Shown here: positions 28,789-37,562 of the stretch, in pieces
Numbering within the stretch: the first letter of the stretch is position 1
Layout of the letters: each line of letters opens with the position of its first letter
DNA from: Saprospiraceae bacterium
GTDB lineage: Bacteria > Bacteroidota > Bacteroidia > Chitinophagales > Saprospiraceae
Assembly (NCBI GenBank): GCA_020629035.1
Contig: JAHDEC010000004.1
Span: 167,405 to 231,404 of the forward strand
Length of the DNA: 64,000 nucleotides
Reading direction: 5' to 3'
The notes under the pieces: model-generated
Told to the model about the DNA's origin: nothing
The model's database searches: none
The model's input: the letters and a program-made list of their open reading frames with translations, nothing else
Program-made: the position numbers and the translations under genes

Positions 28789-29496
28789 TTACTGTTTTTT
28801 TAATCTGGCCAGCACTTCAGCTTTATAGCTATTGCCAATAGGGATCTCTTTGGTTCCAAGTTCTATATCTAAGCTGGTAAATGCCGTTATTTTGTCACGA
28901 TTAATAATAAAAGATCTATGTATTCTGATGAATTGTTTAGGTAGTTTATCCATGAACCCACTGATGGTATCTTTCGTAACTATCGCTTGATTTTCAGTAT
29001 GTATTTTTATGTAATCTTTAAGGCTTTCTATATACAGAATGCTGCTAAATAAGACTTTAATAAATTTCTTATTAGAATTGACATACAAATGATCTTCTTT
29101 CAGCGCTTTATGCTGATTCACATCTATCTTTGATACCTGTCTATTTTGTGATTTATATTTATTAACAGCCTTGAAAAATCGACTGAAAGTGACAGGTTTT
29201 AATAGATAATCCACCGCTTCTAAATCGTAACTTTCAAGCGCAAACCCTCGATGTGCCGTAGTAAATATTACAGATGGCGGCTGAACTAAGCTTTTGACTA
29301 AATCTATACCGGTTAATAAGGGCATTTGAATATCTGCAAACAATAAATCAATCGTATGCTCACTAAGAAACTCAAAAGCCTCCATGGGATTTTGAAATGA
29401 GGCAATAAGCTCCATATCTGCTAATTGGCTAAGATGCTCTTGCATAATCTTTATAGCCAATGGTTCGTCATCGATAATTACACATCTAATTATCAT
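28789..29496 (-). CDS. LytTR-family response regulator
   Basis: A 235-residue regulator with an N-terminal receiver domain (acidic pocket IIDDEP, phospho-acceptor Asp in LLFADIQMP at about residue 56, and Lys in LLKPV at about 106) and a C-terminal LytTR DNA-binding domain (about 130-235, with FIRIHRSFIINRDKI). It pairs with the sensor kinase gene upstream, overlapping it by 11 bp. Its targets are unknown; secreted-protein genes surround it. Confidence 0.93.
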   Translation of the reverse strand: MIIRCVIIDDEPLAIKIMQEHLSQLADMELIASFQNPMEAFEFLSEHTIDLLFADIQMPLLTGIDLVKSLVQPPSVIFTTAHRGFALESYDLEAVDYLLKPVTFSRFFKAVNKYKSQNRQVSKIDVNQHKALKEDHLYVNSNKKFIKVLFSSILYIESLKDYIKIHTENQAIVTKDTISGFMDKLPKQFIRIHRSFIINRDKITAFTSLDIELGTKEIPIGNSYKAEVLARLKKQ

Positions 29497-30574
29497 TATT
29501 ATCTAGGTTTATGCTTAAGTGTATGGTATAACTTGATTCTAATTCTTCAATGATTAAACTATGATTTTTTGGATAATTTAGATCTAGTTGTCTTTGTATA
29601 TTGTTTGACCCAATTCCTTTTCTTGCTGGAGCTATATTACTTCTGGCCTCTTGACTTAATGTGGTGTTGTGTACACTAAATTTCAATTGTCCATTCTTTA
29701 ATTTTAAATCTATGTTTATGGTAGGTGCTATGGGATCTTTACTGGCACCATGTTTAAAAGCATTTTCTACAAAAGATAACAAAAGTAGCGGAGCAATTTT
29801 CTCATTTTCATTGTCTACGTCATGGTTAAAAACTAATTTCAAATTATTTCCATACCTCAAACGCTCTAGAGCTATATAATCCTGCAATAGGTTTATCTCT
29901 TTATGAATTTCTATGGAAGGTTCATTGCATTGATACAAAATATAGTCTAAAAGTTCCGAAAGTTTTACCACAACAATTGGCGCTAAATCTGATTTTTCTA
30001 AGGTTAGTGCATATAAATTGTTTAAGGTATTAAACAGAAAATGTGGGTGTATTTGTGCTTTCAAAAATTTCAGTTCATTGGTGAGTTTTTCTTTTTCTAA
30101 TACCTCCAATAGATGTCTTTCTTCGAAGCGTGATTTAATCATTTTTAATGAAAGAAAAATAAACGAGATAAGGCCGACTGATGGGAAATATACCCAAATT
30201 AAATACAAGGGCTCTTGCAAGATTTCGAGTAAAGATTCTTGATCAAAATCACTTCTAAAAAAGGGTTCTGCCAAGTAAATTACTGCAAGTCTTGCTAATA
30301 TGGAGAAAACATACAGCCCCGAAAAAACAAGCAGTGAAAAAATTATATATTTCTTATTCAGGAGCCATCTTGGCACTAGAGAGTAGCTTAACAAATAAGC
30401 AAATCCCATTTGAGGCAGAAGCATTGCAAGGTTGTTAAAAATATTAATTCGATAGATGCCAGTGCTAACAGAAGCCCATACCGTAGTGGTTATCAAAAAG
30501 CCTAACCAAAATAATAGATGTGTCAAGTATCTGTTTTTTAATACTTGATCTAGGTATGTTGGTTTTTCTTCCAT
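29486..30574 (-). CDS. LytS/YehU-type sensor histidine kinase
   Basis: A 362-residue protein with about four N-terminal membrane helices (residues 15-150), a short coiled-coil linker, and the His_kinase domain in which the phospho-acceptor histidine lies in KAQIHPHFLFNTLNNL (about residue 178). The ATPase part has SFVENAFKHGA (N box) and a glycine-rich KGIGSNNIQRQL segment. There is no large extracellular sensor domain. Co-transcribed with the LytTR regulator. Confidence 0.92.
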   Translation of the reverse strand: MEEKPTYLDQVLKNRYLTHLLFWLGFLITTTVWASVSTGIYRINIFNNLAMLLPQMGFAYLLSYSLVPRWLLNKKYIIFSLLVFSGLYVFSILARLAVIYLAEPFFRSDFDQESLLEILQEPLYLIWVYFPSVGLISFIFLSLKMIKSRFEERHLLEVLEKEKLTNELKFLKAQIHPHFLFNTLNNLYALTLEKSDLAPIVVVKLSELLDYILYQCNEPSIEIHKEINLLQDYIALERLRYGNNLKLVFNHDVDNENEKIAPLLLLSFVENAFKHGASKDPIAPTINIDLKLKNGQLKFSVHNTTLSQEARSNIAPARKGIGSNNIQRQLDLNYPKNHSLIIEELESSYTIHLSINLDNNDN

Positions 30575-30786
30575 TCTTTTAAATGTATATACAATTATTG
30601 ATTCTCAAGAAATAAAAAGCCAAATGAGCCTTTGCTACCTATGAAAAGCAGAAAGCTGATGATAAATTAATTTTTGAAAAAATTTGCTTGTCTATCATGC
30701 GATAAAACTGGTTCATCTACTTTCTCTAAAAGAGCAGACACTTCGATTCTATCTTAGTTTCATCAATTAATCAACAAATAAAAATT

Positions 30787-31857
30787 ATGAAAAAATTTAG
30801 ACACTTCACACTCCTCATGTTTGTCTTATGTATAAACCCAATCTTCGCCCAAAGTGATTGTGCTAATCTTTTACAAGCTATAAAAAATGGAGAAGTAGAA
30901 AAAATAAAGGAACTTTTAAACCATGTTAATCCTAATTGCTCTTATAGAGGGGCGGGGGAACCAAGGTCTCCTTTAGGTTTGGCAGCCAAATGTGGTGATG
31001 TAGAAACTTTGGAGATGATTTTATCATCAGGAGGTAAAACTAACTACATAGGAGATGGTGACGCAAGTTCTCTAATGATAGCTGCTCGCAACGGCCATTT
31101 CGAAGCTTCAAAGTTTTTAATCGAGCAGGGAGCTAAAATAAACCAGGTAATAAAATCAAATGGAACTCCGCTAATAGCTGCAGCAAGAGGAGGAAATAAG
31201 CAAATCGTAAGTTATCTCATAAAAAAAGGAGCAGATGTAAATAAACTGGTGCCAGGCGATGGAACCGCGCTAATTGCTGCTATCAGACATGGTCACCATG
31301 GTATTGCCGAAATTTTACTTACCCATGGCGCAAACCCCACGAAAGAGGTAAAAGGAGAAGGAAGTCCACTCTTCATGGCTTGCCAAATAAACAATCCCAA
31401 CTTAATATCACTCCTAGCTAAGTTTAATGTCGATTTTAACCAAGAGTTATCTGGTGAAGGTACTCCGCTTATTGTTGCTTCTAAGTATGGAAATTATGGT
31501 GTAGTTAAAAGCCTTGTAGCGCATGGAGCAGATGTTAATCTATCGAAAAACGGAGATGGTAACCCATTGATTATTGCCGCTGGTGCAGGTCACCTTGATA
31601 TTGTAAAATACTTATTAGAAAACGGAGCCGACGTTGATGCTTATGTAATTGGTGACGAAACTCCTTTAATAAAAGCTTCATGGAACGGCCATTTGGAAAT
31701 AGTAGAATACTTGGTCTCTCAAGGAGCAGATGTTAATTTGAATGTACGAGAAGGCTATGCATTAAACTCTGAACAGAGAAATCCTTTAAAAATGGCTCAA
31801 AGAGGACAGCATGCTGATGTAGTGGAATTTTTATTACATCAAGGGGCTATTAAATAA
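30787..31857 (+). CDS. Secreted ankyrin-repeat protein
   Basis: The 356-residue protein has a signal peptide (residues 1-22, cleavage after AQS) and roughly nine ankyrin repeats with the usual G-x-TPL-x-A-A and 'VEYLVSQGADVN' patterns; several repeats carry GDGT or GEGS in place of the common GRTP turn. Ankyrin repeats bind proteins; a partner cannot be named. A serine hydrolase gene follows after 19 bp on the same strand and may be its functional partner. Export of ankyrin proteins is less common than cytosolic ones. Confidence 0.9.
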   Translation: MKKFRHFTLLMFVLCINPIFAQSDCANLLQAIKNGEVEKIKELLNHVNPNCSYRGAGEPRSPLGLAAKCGDVETLEMILSSGGKTNYIGDGDASSLMIAARNGHFEASKFLIEQGAKINQVIKSNGTPLIAAARGGNKQIVSYLIKKGADVNKLVPGDGTALIAAIRHGHHGIAEILLTHGANPTKEVKGEGSPLFMACQINNPNLISLLAKFNVDFNQELSGEGTPLIVASKYGNYGVVKSLVAHGADVNLSKNGDGNPLIIAAGAGHLDIVKYLLENGADVDAYVIGDETPLIKASWNGHLEIVEYLVSQGADVNLNVREGYALNSEQRNPLKMAQRGQHADVVEFLLHQGAIK

Positions 31858-31876
31858 ATTCTGTAAAAATCAACTT

Positions 31877-33244
31877 ATGAATAAGTACTCATTTTTATTC
31901 CTGTTTTTTATGTTGATCTTGTGTAAACATGCAGGTTCTCAAACCATTCAGGATTCTCATTTTCCTTTAATTGATAGTTTGTTATCATCACTAATTTCGG
32001 AAGCAAACTTACCAGGAATCTCTATAGCTATTCGAAAATCTGGAAAAACAGTGTATTCTAATGGCTTTGGGTTTGCCAATATGGCTCAAAACCAGGCTAT
32101 GCATGTAAATACCAAGTTAAGAGCTGCTTCTGTCTCCAAAGTGATTACAGCAACAGCTTTAGCAAGATTAGTCAGTTTAGAGCAGCTTGATTGGGATGAT
32201 ACACTTAGTAAACATCTGCCCAATTTGCATAGGGAATATGCAAACATCACCATCAGACAGCTTGCTAACCACACTGCAGGAATGGTGCATCGTACAAAAA
32301 AGAAGTATAAAAACACTGCTCAGCTTTTAGCAAAAAGTAAGGAAGCCCTGCTATTTAAGCCGGGAACAGATTATAGCTATTCAAGTCATGCTTTTAATTT
32401 TCTGGCTGCGGTTATCGAATCTGTTTCAGGTATGTCTTTTGAAACCTATATGAGCAATGAAATTTTTAAACCACTTCAAATGAATCAAACTTTAGCTGAC
32501 AAAAAGGAATATAAGGATGACGATGATGCTAGCCTCTACTATCTAAAGGATGGAAGGCTAAAAAATGAAAGATTTACAAGTTCCAATCATAAATTAGCCG
32601 GTGCTGGGTTTAAAACTACTCCTCACGACCTAACACTACTTTTGGACGCTTATTCTAATGGATTCATTAAATCCAAGGTTGTTGATGAAATGTTTAGTTC
32701 CTCCCAATTAGAAAATGGTACTGAAACACAAGTGGGAATTGCTTGGCGAGCCTCCATTGACCCATTTGGCCATAGGCTTATTGAGCATGCTGGAAATTGG
32801 AGAGGTGCTAGATCGGTAGTTGTCCATTATCCAGATGATACCTTGAGTATTTCATTAATGGTAAATGCTCAATGTCCAATATTTATCGAAGAAACAGCTC
32901 ATTTGATTGCCTATGTCGCAAGAAACAAAGTAGACCTGAGTGAACAGAAATTAATGATTAATAAAAAAATACGCCTGATAGATGTGACTAAAAACATGAC
33001 AACATCAGAAGGTTACTTAGCCATTAAGCAAGGCATAGGAACCTTAAGTTCTAAACATGAAGGTTTTCTCAAATCTTGTAAGGTTTTTCAACTTTCTTCT
33101 AAGCATTATGCACTCGTTAGTTCTTTCGGTTTGTTTTACTTGGCGCTTGATACTAGCCTTCAGCCCATTGGCAAACTCTACATGTACAATAGTCGACTAA
33201 AAGCAAGTTGTATCGAAAATGAGCCAAGTTTTTTAATACATTAA
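31877..33244 (+). CDS. Secreted serine hydrolase of the beta-lactamase fold
   Basis: A 455-residue protein with a signal peptide (residues 1-21). It has SVSK (the SxxK nucleophile motif, about residue 88) and HAGN at the KTG-like position (about 304). The second motif reads YSS where relatives have YSN, so Asn is replaced by Ser. After the catalytic domain a further 110 residues form a small C-terminal domain. Substrate unknown; peptide or ester hydrolysis is likely. It follows the ankyrin gene by 19 bp and is probably co-transcribed. Confidence 0.87.
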   Translation: MNKYSFLFLFFMLILCKHAGSQTIQDSHFPLIDSLLSSLISEANLPGISIAIRKSGKTVYSNGFGFANMAQNQAMHVNTKLRAASVSKVITATALARLVSLEQLDWDDTLSKHLPNLHREYANITIRQLANHTAGMVHRTKKKYKNTAQLLAKSKEALLFKPGTDYSYSSHAFNFLAAVIESVSGMSFETYMSNEIFKPLQMNQTLADKKEYKDDDDASLYYLKDGRLKNERFTSSNHKLAGAGFKTTPHDLTLLLDAYSNGFIKSKVVDEMFSSSQLENGTETQVGIAWRASIDPFGHRLIEHAGNWRGARSVVVHYPDDTLSISLMVNAQCPIFIEETAHLIAYVARNKVDLSEQKLMINKKIRLIDVTKNMTTSEGYLAIKQGIGTLSSKHEGFLKSCKVFQLSSKHYALVSSFGLFYLALDTSLQPIGKLYMYNSRLKASCIENEPSFLIH

Positions 33245-33280
33245 ATACCCAGCAAAATCTTAAGAGTAACTATTAAGCGT

Positions 33281-34939
33281 CTATTTTTTTATCACAAACT
33301 CAATATTAAATTTTTGCTGCTCCACATCTGTTAGTACACCATAATACAGCCCATTTGGCCAATCACGCACAGCTATTTTTGTAGGCAAGCCTGTGAAGCT
33401 TTGTATAGCTTTTCCATGCTGATTAAATATGGTGGTGTTCAATATCGTTTTATCTGATTGTATAAATACATAATCATTTGAAGGGTTTGGCCACAGGGTG
33501 TAAGACAAATTGTAGCTAGCATCGCTTACTGAGGAAACAGTATTAGCATAAAACAACCTAGCAATAAATGCGTCCACCGAACCATTACTAAAATAATTAG
33601 CGCCATCAATTTCTATATTGTTTCTAAAGTCGCCCGTAATAAAAGCTGAACCAAACCGATCAACACTTATACCATAACCAAAGTCCAATCCAAAGCCACC
33701 ATAATGCTCTGCCCAAATAACATTTCCATCTAGATCAAAATCAGCTAAAACTATATCTGTCCCACCATTTGTTTCTAATGAAACACCACCAATATCAGCT
33801 GTATTATCAAAGTTTGAAATAAAGTGAATAAGCTGATTTGCATCAATGGCGATGTCTGGGTGCATGACCCAAGAACCTGATGTTTCTCCCACTTCTGAAC
33901 TCCATCCTTCTCCATTTTCATCCATCAGTGCAATAAAGTTTCGCTTACCAACTGGGGCATCAAAGCCATTTCCACCTATTATTAACTCACCCCCCGACCA
34001 ATGACCTGCTAGCGCTAATTTTCCATCTACTTCTTCAATATCGGTCACCGAGAGTGAGCCGTTCACACTATCATCAGTAAGACTAATAAATTGGTGCCAT
34101 TGGTAGGATCCATTTGTGCCTAGTTTAGCCAGACATACATTTGTTCGATAATCGCTTGTTAAAACATTTCCATCAATTTCTACAAATTCTTGTATTCCTG
34201 CCGCTACATAAATATTTCCTGATTTATCCACATCTAAACCAGCCATAAAAGCATTATTTCCCGAAGTAAAAATCTCCTGAATCCATAGGGCATTCCCATC
34301 ATTGTCAAGTTTCATCACATAGCTTGATGTAAAATTTGTGAGGGTCGAACTGCTTAAACTAGCATCTCCAAAATCTATTTCATTCCTGAAAGAGCCACCT
34401 ACATACACAAATCCTTCATCATCGATGTCAATATCATTGGCCCAAGTATAAGCGTTCGAATCCCCATTTTTTAACCATGCACAGCTACCATCTGGATTAA
34501 GTTTAACCACAAAAGCATGAGTTACATTAGAAGGTGCTCCTGCTGAACTCAACAAACAATTATCAAAAGAAATCGTGTCAATGTAAGTCCCCGCAATGTA
34601 AATATTACCTTCTTTATCACATTCGATATCATATAAATCACCCACTAGACCAAAGGGCTCTGTCTTTGTTTTTGCCTGGGTTGCCCATTGTACGTTTCCT
34701 AAACTATCGTGCTTGACAATGTAATAATTCATACTTGTAAACATGCTGAGTGTGTCTTCTCCAGCTATGAGAGGCTCTGAATTAAATCTCCCTGTTGCTA
34801 TAGAATTGCCTTGATTATCATGAGCAATATGCCCACTAAACTCTACATTGCTCTCGTCAAATTGCCAAAACCATTGCCAATCTTGAGATAGCGCTTGATT
34901 TGTTAAACATGTAAACAGTAGGAGGTAAAGATTCTTCAT
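33281..34939 (-). CDS. T9SS-secreted beta-propeller-like protein
   Basis: The 552-residue protein has a signal peptide (residues 1-18), then repeated blocks such as 'DIDDEGFVYVGGSF', 'DVDKSGNIYVAAG' and 'SVDRFGSAFITGDF' of about 50 residues, the SBBP-type propeller pattern, and a C-terminal type A sorting domain starting with LWPNPSNDYVFIQ and ending in a basic KK. It should pass the outer membrane through T9SS and be retained on or released from the surface. The blocks are calcium-free propeller blades as far as I can see. A single gene, divergent from pcrB. Confidence 0.9.
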   Translation of the reverse strand: MKNLYLLLFTCLTNQALSQDWQWFWQFDESNVEFSGHIAHDNQGNSIATGRFNSEPLIAGEDTLSMFTSMNYYIVKHDSLGNVQWATQAKTKTEPFGLVGDLYDIECDKEGNIYIAGTYIDTISFDNCLLSSAGAPSNVTHAFVVKLNPDGSCAWLKNGDSNAYTWANDIDIDDEGFVYVGGSFRNEIDFGDASLSSSTLTNFTSSYVMKLDNDGNALWIQEIFTSGNNAFMAGLDVDKSGNIYVAAGIQEFVEIDGNVLTSDYRTNVCLAKLGTNGSYQWHQFISLTDDSVNGSLSVTDIEEVDGKLALAGHWSGGELIIGGNGFDAPVGKRNFIALMDENGEGWSSEVGETSGSWVMHPDIAIDANQLIHFISNFDNTADIGGVSLETNGGTDIVLADFDLDGNVIWAEHYGGFGLDFGYGISVDRFGSAFITGDFRNNIEIDGANYFSNGSVDAFIARLFYANTVSSVSDASYNLSYTLWPNPSNDYVFIQSDKTILNTTIFNQHGKAIQSFTGLPTKIAVRDWPNGLYYGVLTDVEQQKFNIEFVIKK

Positions 34940-35026
34940 AATGTTAATGATTGATTTTGATTGATTAAAATAGTAATAATATTCGTTATTGTATTAAGCC
35001 TGAAGATAGTTGAGGCCAATTTGTAG

Positions 35027-35034
35027 TATCTTTG
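35027..35034 (+). promoter_or_regulatory. -7 promoter box TATCTTTG of the pcrB-rsgA-ribA operon
   Basis: TATCTTTG fits TAnnTTTG exactly and lies 17 bp before the pcrB ATG. A TTG at 35010-35012 is nearer than the usual spacing. Confidence 0.55.
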
Positions 35035-35050
35035 GAAAAGAGAAAGTAAG

Positions 35051-35803
35051 ATGTCTTTATACGAGCAGATTAAAAAGGCTAAGGCAAACCAACGAAAAAA
35101 GTTTGCTGTGTTAATTGACCCAGACAAACTAAAGTTGAGGGATGTAGATCGCATAGTCCAACTTTCAAAAGATGCGCATGTTGACTATTTTTTGATAGGT
35201 GGAAGTTTGATTGTTAATAACATGCTGGATGAGTTGTTAAATCAGGTCAAAAAGCAGTGTGATATTCCTTTGGTTTTATTTCCTGGAAACTCTTTTCAGC
35301 TAAGTTATCGTGCAGATGCTATTCTCTTTCTTTCACTTATTTCTGGACGTAATCCTGATTTATTAATAGGTAAGCATGTGATTACTGCTCCCTACTTAAA
35401 GGTTTCTCCTTTAGAAGTAATTTCTACTGGTTACATGCTGGTAGATGGTGGAACACAAACAACTGTTTCATACATGAGTGATACGAATCCTATACCTAGA
35501 AATAAAGCTGACATTGCTATGTGTACAGCGATGGCGGGAGAAATGCTTGGTCTAAAGCTTATGTATATGGATGCAGGAAGTGGAGCAAAAAATCCAATAC
35601 CTACAGAAATGATCGAAGCCGTTTCTGGTACATTAGATATCCCACTCATTGTAGGAGGCGGTATCCGCACTCCTGAAAAAGCAAGAGAAAATGTAGAAGC
35701 AGGAGCGGATGTCATTGTAGTTGGCAATGCCATAGAAAAAGATCCTGAACTGATAACAGATATGTCTATAGCTATTCACTCATACCAAAACTCTCAAGCT
35801 TAG
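35051..35803 (+). CDS. pcrB: PcrB-like geranylgeranylglyceryl phosphate synthase
   Basis: The 250-residue TIM-barrel protein links a polyprenyl chain to glycerol-1-phosphate. Motifs are FAVLIDPDKL (about 18-27), YFLIGGSL (about 46-53), LFPGNSFQLS, the long LYMDAGSGAKNPI phosphate-site loop (about 175-187) and IVGGGIRTPEKA. This is the archaeal membrane-lipid enzyme family; bacterial Bacteroidota members form a group whose in-vivo product is not well defined. It is the first gene of a run with rsgA (stop and start share one base) and ribA. Family call is firm; the function in the cell is open. Confidence 0.9.
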   Translation: MSLYEQIKKAKANQRKKFAVLIDPDKLKLRDVDRIVQLSKDAHVDYFLIGGSLIVNNMLDELLNQVKKQCDIPLVLFPGNSFQLSYRADAILFLSLISGRNPDLLIGKHVITAPYLKVSPLEVISTGYMLVDGGTQTTVSYMSDTNPIPRNKADIAMCTAMAGEMLGLKLMYMDAGSGAKNPIPTEMIEAVSGTLDIPLIVGGGIRTPEKARENVEAGADVIVVGNAIEKDPELITDMSIAIHSYQNSQA

Positions 35804-36759
35804 TGGACTTAGTCGAAGGTGTCATCATTAAATCTACTGGCAGTTGGTATGATGTAAAATTGGACAATGGTGATGTGATCCAAAGTCGAATTGTCGGTAA
35901 GTTCCGACTAAATGGAAAGAAACTAACAAACCCGGTGGCCGTAGGTGATCGAATAAAAATGACCATCGACCCCCTTGACAACACTGGTAACATCAAGGAA
36001 ATTATGGATCGTAAAAATTACGTTATCCGACAATCTCCACGAAAAAAACATTTTCTACACATTCTTGCCGCTAATATTGATCAGGCTATCTTAGTCGTTA
36101 CGGTTGTACAACCAAAACTAAAACAGGGATTTATAGATCGTTTTCTCCTGATGACTGAGCCGTATAATATTCCTGTTCATATCGTATTTAATAAGGCTGA
36201 CCTATATACAGAAGAAGACAAAGCTGTGTTCGAATACCTGCAATTTGTGTATGAGAAAATTGGATACCATTGTCATTTAACCTCATGTGAAACTGGCGAC
36301 GGCATTGAACAACTCAAAAAAGTATTAAAAGATAAAACATCACTAATTGCCGGCCAATCAGGGGTTGGAAAGTCTACCTTGGTAAACTATATAGATAATA
36401 CGGTAGATTTAAAAACGAATGAAATTTCTGATTTTTCAGGGAAAGGGCAGCATACAACCACATTTGCAGAAATGTTTCCTTTAGCTTTTGGTGGTAACAT
36501 TGTAGATACTCCTGGGATAAAAACTTTATCCTTTAATCACCTGGAAGTAAAGGACGTTTCTCACAATTTTAGGGAATTTTTTCAGGCGTCGCCTAACTGC
36601 AAATTTTCAGATTGTACTCATCAGAATGAACCAAAGTGCGCTGTAAAGTCTTTAATTGAGGAAGATGCTATCAGTGAGTTTAGATATGCTAACTATCTTG
36701 CTATTATCAAAGAAATTGAAGATCAAAATTATTGGGAAATCCATTCTAAGGACTACTAG
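35803..36759 (+). CDS. rsgA: Small ribosomal subunit biogenesis GTPase RsgA
   Basis: The 318-residue protein is a circularly permuted GTPase for late 30S maturation: an N-terminal OB domain (about 1-75), then G4 (FNKADLY, about 129), G1 (GQSGVGKST, about 185), G3 (DTPGIK) and a C-terminal zinc-binding region CKFSDCTHQNEPKC (about 266-279). The start is the GTG at 35803, whose G is the last base of the pcrB stop (TAGTG), so translation is coupled. ribA follows after 27 bp. Confidence 0.95.
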   Translation: MDLVEGVIIKSTGSWYDVKLDNGDVIQSRIVGKFRLNGKKLTNPVAVGDRIKMTIDPLDNTGNIKEIMDRKNYVIRQSPRKKHFLHILAANIDQAILVVTVVQPKLKQGFIDRFLLMTEPYNIPVHIVFNKADLYTEEDKAVFEYLQFVYEKIGYHCHLTSCETGDGIEQLKKVLKDKTSLIAGQSGVGKSTLVNYIDNTVDLKTNEISDFSGKGQHTTTFAEMFPLAFGGNIVDTPGIKTLSFNHLEVKDVSHNFREFFQASPNCKFSDCTHQNEPKCAVKSLIEEDAISEFRYANYLAIIKEIEDQNYWEIHSKDY

Positions 36760-36786
36760 TTATTTTGATATACAGAAAAAAAGTAG

Positions 36787-37377
36787 ATGCCAGTACATCA
36801 AATAACAAGTACCAAGTTACCCACAGATTTTGGTTTATTTAATATTGTCACCTTTGCTAAAGATGACCAAAACCCAATGCCGAATATTGCTTTAGTTCAT
36901 GAAGGTTTTGAAAAAAATAGAGACACTGTAGTTCGACTGCACTCAGAATGTTTAACAGGTGATCTATTTGCATCCCAACGTTGCGATTGTGGAGCCCAAC
37001 TCAATAAATCTCTAGAAATAATTGCCAAAGAAAAAGGCGTCCTTTTATATTTGCGACAAGAAGGAAGAGGTATAGGCTTGATAAATAAAATGAAAGCTTA
37101 TAATGCACAAGATGAAGGAATGGATACCTTTGATGCTAATGTGCATTTAGGATTTGAACCTGACGCAAGAGATTACAGCATTGCTATACAAATGCTAAAG
37201 TCCTTAGGAATCAGCAAAATAAAATTGCTGACCAATAATCCTGAAAAAATGGGTGCTTTTAAAAATAGTGGGATTGAACTAGTAGAACGTCTTCCGATTG
37301 TTATCGAAGCAAACGAGCAAAATAAATCATATCTAGATACCAAAGTTGAAAAGTTTGGTCATCTATTAAAATCATAA
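36787..37377 (+). CDS. ribA: GTP cyclohydrolase II
   Basis: The 196-residue protein carries out the first step of riboflavin synthesis, opening GTP to diaminohydroxypyrimidine ribosylaminophosphate. It has the zinc-binding cysteines in HSECLTGDLFASQRCDCG (about 55-72) and the catalytic/arginine segment RQEGRGIGLINKMKAY (about 94-109). It is the stand-alone form, without a RibB (DHBP synthase) domain. It lies 27 bp after rsgA; a 54-codon gene begins 2 bp after its stop. Confidence 0.96.
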   Translation: MPVHQITSTKLPTDFGLFNIVTFAKDDQNPMPNIALVHEGFEKNRDTVVRLHSECLTGDLFASQRCDCGAQLNKSLEIIAKEKGVLLYLRQEGRGIGLINKMKAYNAQDEGMDTFDANVHLGFEPDARDYSIAIQMLKSLGISKIKLLTNNPEKMGAFKNSGIELVERLPIVIEANEQNKSYLDTKVEKFGHLLKS

Positions 37378-37379
37378 AT

Positions 37380-37544
37380 ATGTCTTATTCAGGCAGAGTA
37401 CGTTATAAATCCATGCGGGAAAAAAACCTGCAAACTAAGCGAAGAGTGAAAGCCTTTTTTATAGGAGCTTTACTTTTTGGCTTAATTATGCTTGCCTTTA
37501 ATTGGGTGAGTGTGAGAGACTATGTAATGACCTACTTTTATTAG
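37380..37544 (+). CDS. Small single-pass membrane protein (54 residues)
   Basis: A 54-codon frame starts with ATG two bases after the ribA stop and ends with TAG at 37544. The product begins with a basic stretch (MSYSGRVRYKSMREKNL), then one hydrophobic helix of about 20 residues (AFFIGALLFGLIMLAFNWV), then a short polar tail. The position in the operon, the near-zero spacing and the positive-inside layout support a real gene. No family recognised. Confidence 0.6.
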   Translation: MSYSGRVRYKSMREKNLQTKRRVKAFFIGALLFGLIMLAFNWVSVRDYVMTYFY

Positions 37545-37562
37545 GCCTCAATCTTCTTATAC

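Noticed and set aside
19165..30690. A shared 16-mer (GAAAAAATTTGCTTGT) near 19.17 kb and 30.68 kb.
   Set aside because: For an AT-rich 64-kb sequence, one exact 16-base match between two sites is near the level expected by chance, and the flanks do not match.
25925..33244. Calling the two beta-lactamase-fold proteins antibiotic resistance genes.
   Set aside because: Their motifs place them in the broad serine hydrolase/esterase/DD-peptidase group, and one has an altered YxN motif; nothing supports beta-lactam cleavage.
33245..33280. Possible terminator (CTTAA...TTAAG) between convergent genes.
   Set aside because: Only five A-T-rich pairs; not called.
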